Origin: Pseudobdellovibrionaceae bacterium
GTDB lineage: Bacteria; Bdellovibrionota; Bdellovibrionia; Bdellovibrionales; JAMPXM01
Length of the DNA: 6,316 nt
Assembly (NCBI GenBank): GCA_022843085.1
Contig: JALHOI010000199.1
Span: 1-6,316 of the forward strand
Direction: 5' to 3'
Below the pieces are notes generated by a model. The model was not told where the DNA came from. It did not search any database and saw nothing but the letters and a program-made list of their open reading frames with translations. Positions 4,887-6,316 of this stretch are shown here, in pieces; position 1 is the stretch's first letter, and each line of letters opens with the position of its first letter. Position numbers and translations under genes: made by a program.

Positions 4887-5524
4887 TGGTCTCGACTCAG
4901 TCTTCTGGTGTGCCTTCCGCTGTCTTCGCAATTATTCGCACGGGTGGTAAGCAGTACCGCGTCCAAGCCGGCGACACTGTTCGCGTGGCGGCTCTCGATA
5001 AAAATCCAGGCGACACCTTCGACCTCACTGAAGTCCTCATGCTTGGAGGCGAGTCGGCCGTCATCGGAACGCCGTTGGTCAAAGATGCCAAAGTTTCGGT
5101 CACTGTCGTAAAACAAGGCAAAGCGGCGAAGATCACCGTTTTCAAAAAGAAACGCCGTCAAGGTTACCGCCGTACGCATGGTCACCGTCAGGATTTCACC
5201 GAGCTGTTTGTAGCTTCGATCACCGCACCGGGTGGCGTTGCGACGAAGACTGACCTGAAGCCTCACGTCATTGATCCAGCGAAAAAGATCGCGCGCATCG
5301 AAGCTCACACGGCAGCCTTGAAGGCCGCGGGTGGAAAAGCTTTGGTTGAAGCGAAAGCTAAAAAAGCAGCGGCATCGAATCAGTTGAAGAGTAAGAAGAA
5401 AGCCGCCACGCACAAAAAGGCGATGGCGAAAAAAGCCGCTCCGAAAACAAAGAAAACGGCAGCTGCGAAGAAGTCGAAGAGCTTAACAAAAAAGAAATCA
5501 GCAAAAAAAGTTTCGAAGAAGTAG
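4886..5524 (+). CDS. rplU: 50S ribosomal protein L21 with long basic tail
   Basis: L21 binds 23S rRNA and contacts L20 during large-subunit assembly. The 212-residue product has a normal L21 core at about 12-113: AIIRTGGKQYRV at 15-26, then the family signature from about 84 to 102 with KKKRRQGYRR (87-96) and THGHRQ (97-102), and DFTELFVASI to 112. L21 is usually about 100-105 residues. Here about 100 more follow: a mixed segment (114-158) and then a tail made almost only of Lys, Ala, Ser and Thr (159-212), like histone H1-type or AlgP-type tails. The first 11 residues, before the usual family start, are also extra. The ATG at 4886 is set by its Shine-Dalgarno. It is cotranscribed with rpmA across a 12-bp gap. 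The gene has no frameshift, so the tail is a true part of the frame. Confidence 0.96.
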   Translation: MVSTQSSGVPSAVFAIIRTGGKQYRVQAGDTVRVAALDKNPGDTFDLTEVLMLGGESAVIGTPLVKDAKVSVTVVKQGKAAKITVFKKKRRQGYRRTHGHRQDFTELFVASITAPGGVATKTDLKPHVIDPAKKIARIEAHTAALKAAGGKALVEAKAKKAAASNQLKSKKKAATHKKAMAKKAAPKTKKTAAAKKSKSLTKKKSAKKVSKK

Positions 5525-5536
5525 TCGGGGTAAGTC

Positions 5537-5860
5537 ATGGCAAGTAAGAAGGCAGCAGGTAGTACACGCAACGGTCGTGATAGCGCAGGAAAACGCCTCG
5601 GCGTAAAACGTTTCGGCGGCGAGCAAGTGAAATCGGGAACGATCATTGTTCGTCAGCGCGGAACTCAGTTTCACGTTGGCAACAACGTAAAGATGGGTCG
5701 TGATTTCACGATCTACGCGATCATTCCCGGCGAAGTAAAATTCGAGCGCATCAACAAAGACCGCATGAAGGTCAGCGTTTATTCTGCTGAAGCGATTGCG
5801 GCGCTTGGCTTGAAATCAGGAGCGAAGTCGGAAGCAAAAACAACAGCGAAATCGGCTTAA
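5537..5860 (+). CDS. rpmA: 50S ribosomal protein L27
   Basis: L27 reaches towards the peptidyl-transferase centre with its N-terminus and supports tRNA placement and subunit assembly. The 107 residues begin MASKKAAGSTRNGRDS and continue KRLGVKRFGGE (19-29) and SGTIIVRQRGTQFHVGNNV (33-51), all strongly typical. There is no Firmicutes-type cleaved N-terminal extension. L27 is usually about 85 residues; here the end adds about 15-20 residues (ALGLKSGAKSEAKTTAKSA), again Lys/Ala/Ser-rich like the L21 tail next door. A modest GGGG (5527-5530) precedes the ATG. It is the second gene of the rplU-rpmA pair and is followed by an intrinsic terminator. Confidence 0.97.
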   Translation: MASKKAAGSTRNGRDSAGKRLGVKRFGGEQVKSGTIIVRQRGTQFHVGNNVKMGRDFTIYAIIPGEVKFERINKDRMKVSVYSAEAIAALGLKSGAKSEAKTTAKSA

Positions 5861-5861
5861 A

Positions 5862-5981
5862 CTAAAGTTGCGGTACTTTGATCGCCGCGACCTCTAATTT
5901 CGCCTCAAGTTCGTCGCCAATGAACGGCAACAGGATTTCAGATGCGAACCGATTTGTCTGGGGTGAGTTACAGGGGGCTGG
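5862..5981 (-). pseudogene. Possible coding remnant, antisense, no start codon
   Basis: On the minus strand a frame is open from 5981 to a TAG at 5862-5864 and reads, near its end, ASEILLPFIGDELEAKLE and then VAAIKVPQL. The codons look like those of real genes here and the peptide has a natural amphipathic pattern, but there is no ATG and no ribosome-binding site, and a TGA (5982-5984) closes it upstream inside the terminator. I do not recognise it. It could be the tail of a decayed gene or chance in a short stretch; confidence is low. Confidence 0.2.
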
Positions 5982-6004
5982 TCATCGACCAGCCCTTTTG
6001 TTTT
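5975..6004 (+). terminator. Intrinsic terminator after rpmA
   Basis: GGGCTGGTC (5975-5983) pairs perfectly with GACCAGCCC (5987-5995) around a three-base loop and is followed by TTTTGTTTT. This is a clear factor-independent terminator, 115 bases after the rpmA stop. It would end or attenuate rplU-rpmA transcription before obg. Confidence 0.9.
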
Positions 6005-6062
6005 GGTGAATCCCGTTATTCGAAACGAAGCGAGCCATGAGGCTTTAGCTGAGAAAAAATTG

Positions 6063-6066
6063 AAGG
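6063..6066 (+). promoter_or_regulatory. obg: Ribosome-binding site for the GTG start of obg
   Basis: AAGG lies seven bases before a GTG codon at 6074, the point where the family N-terminus MKFVDE begins. It supports a non-ATG start for obg. No convincing promoter is seen between the terminator and this site. Confidence 0.6.
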
Positions 6067-6073
6067 TAGGTCC

Positions 6074-6316
6074 GTGAAGTTCGTCGATGAAGTTTCCATT
6101 ACAGTGAGTTCTGGCCAGGGTGGTCAGGGTTCGGTCAGTTTTCGACGCGAATCAATGGATCCTCGCGGCGGACCTGATGGAGGCGATGGCGGGCGGGGCG
6201 GCAACCTCGTGTTTCGTGCGACGGCACAGCTAAATACTTTGATCGATTATCGGTTTAAAAAGAAATTCCATGCTCCACGCGGCGGCAGTGGGGGTGCTCG
6301 AAACATGTCGGGTGCT
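6074..6316 (+). CDS. obg: GTPase Obg/CgtA, N-terminal part (runs off edge)
   Basis: Obg is a ribosome-associated GTPase acting in 50S assembly and the stringent response. Only the first 81 codons are in the window. They match the glycine-rich Obg fold: MKFVDEVSITV at the start, GQGGQGSVSFRRE at 14-26, RGGPDGGDGGRGG at 31-43 (the type II helix glycine repeats) and LNTLIDYRFKKKFHAPRGG at 53-71. The G domain lies beyond the end; full proteins are around 340 residues. The start codon is GTG. The gene follows rpmA in the usual cluster order but is separated by 213 bp and an intrinsic terminator, so it relies on readthrough or its own promoter. Confidence 0.97.
   Translation, partial: MKFVDEVSITVSSGQGGQGSVSFRRESMDPRGGPDGGDGGRGGNLVFRATAQLNTLIDYRFKKKFHAPRGGSGGARNMSGA

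Noticed and set aside
4823..5413. 196-codon minus-strand frame across rplU
   Set aside because: It is antisense to the L21 core and lacks any recognisable motif.
5340..5524. Purine-rich low-complexity stretch that could be called a DNA repeat
   Set aside because: It is explained by Lys and Ala codons of the L21 tail; there is no regular repeat unit at the DNA level.
5943..6041. 32-codon + frame beginning with ATG 5943 and running through the terminator
   Set aside because: It has no ribosome-binding site, and translation across a strong intrinsic terminator is implausible.

Overview
The window looks like chromosomal housekeeping DNA from a Gram-negative bacterium with GC content near one half. 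The best lineage guess is Bdellovibrionota or a related former deltaproteobacterium. Three points support this: the order rng, rplU, rpmA, obg is common in those groups; a PilT retraction ATPase sits beside rng; and the small Gly/Ala-rich membrane protein at 1008-1433 resembles short proteins I associate with Bdellovibrio. The lineage is inferred from gene content and memory, not from any search.

Left part (1-1448): deoC (deoxyribose-phosphate aldolase) runs leftwards with a strong Shine-Dalgarno sequence. A possible 46-codon reading frame lies just upstream of it and overlaps its start codon in an ATGA arrangement. Running rightwards from nearly the same point is a gene for a small exported or membrane protein of unknown function. 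It ends only 15 bp from the oppositely oriented pilT, and a perfect 12-bp hairpin lies inside its last codons.

Middle part (1449-4613): pilT (leftwards) and rng (RNase G, rightwards) start back to back with only 38 bp between their start codons. Their promoter elements must therefore overlap each other or the neighbouring coding start. A long imperfect hairpin follows rng. After it comes a convergent gene for an 87-residue predicted secreted protein with four cysteines, sitting between rng and rplU.

Right part (4614-6316): rplU (ribosomal protein L21, with an unusually long lysine/alanine-rich tail) and rpmA (L27) form a tight pair with a 12-bp gap. A good intrinsic terminator follows, and then the start of obg/cgtA (ribosome-assembly GTPase), which runs off the window edge. 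The rplU leader can form two mutually exclusive hairpins, one of which pairs with the start codon.

Functionally, rng, rplU, rpmA and obg belong to RNA processing and large-subunit assembly, pilT to type IV pilus retraction, and deoC to deoxynucleoside catabolism. I see no phage, insertion sequence, CRISPR array, tRNA or rRNA, and no convincing new multi-gene system. The points most worth checking are small ones: protein tails, overlapping regulatory regions, hairpins and two possible small or broken reading frames. No stretch longer than 300 bases lacks a gene; positions 1-109 show nothing I can identify.
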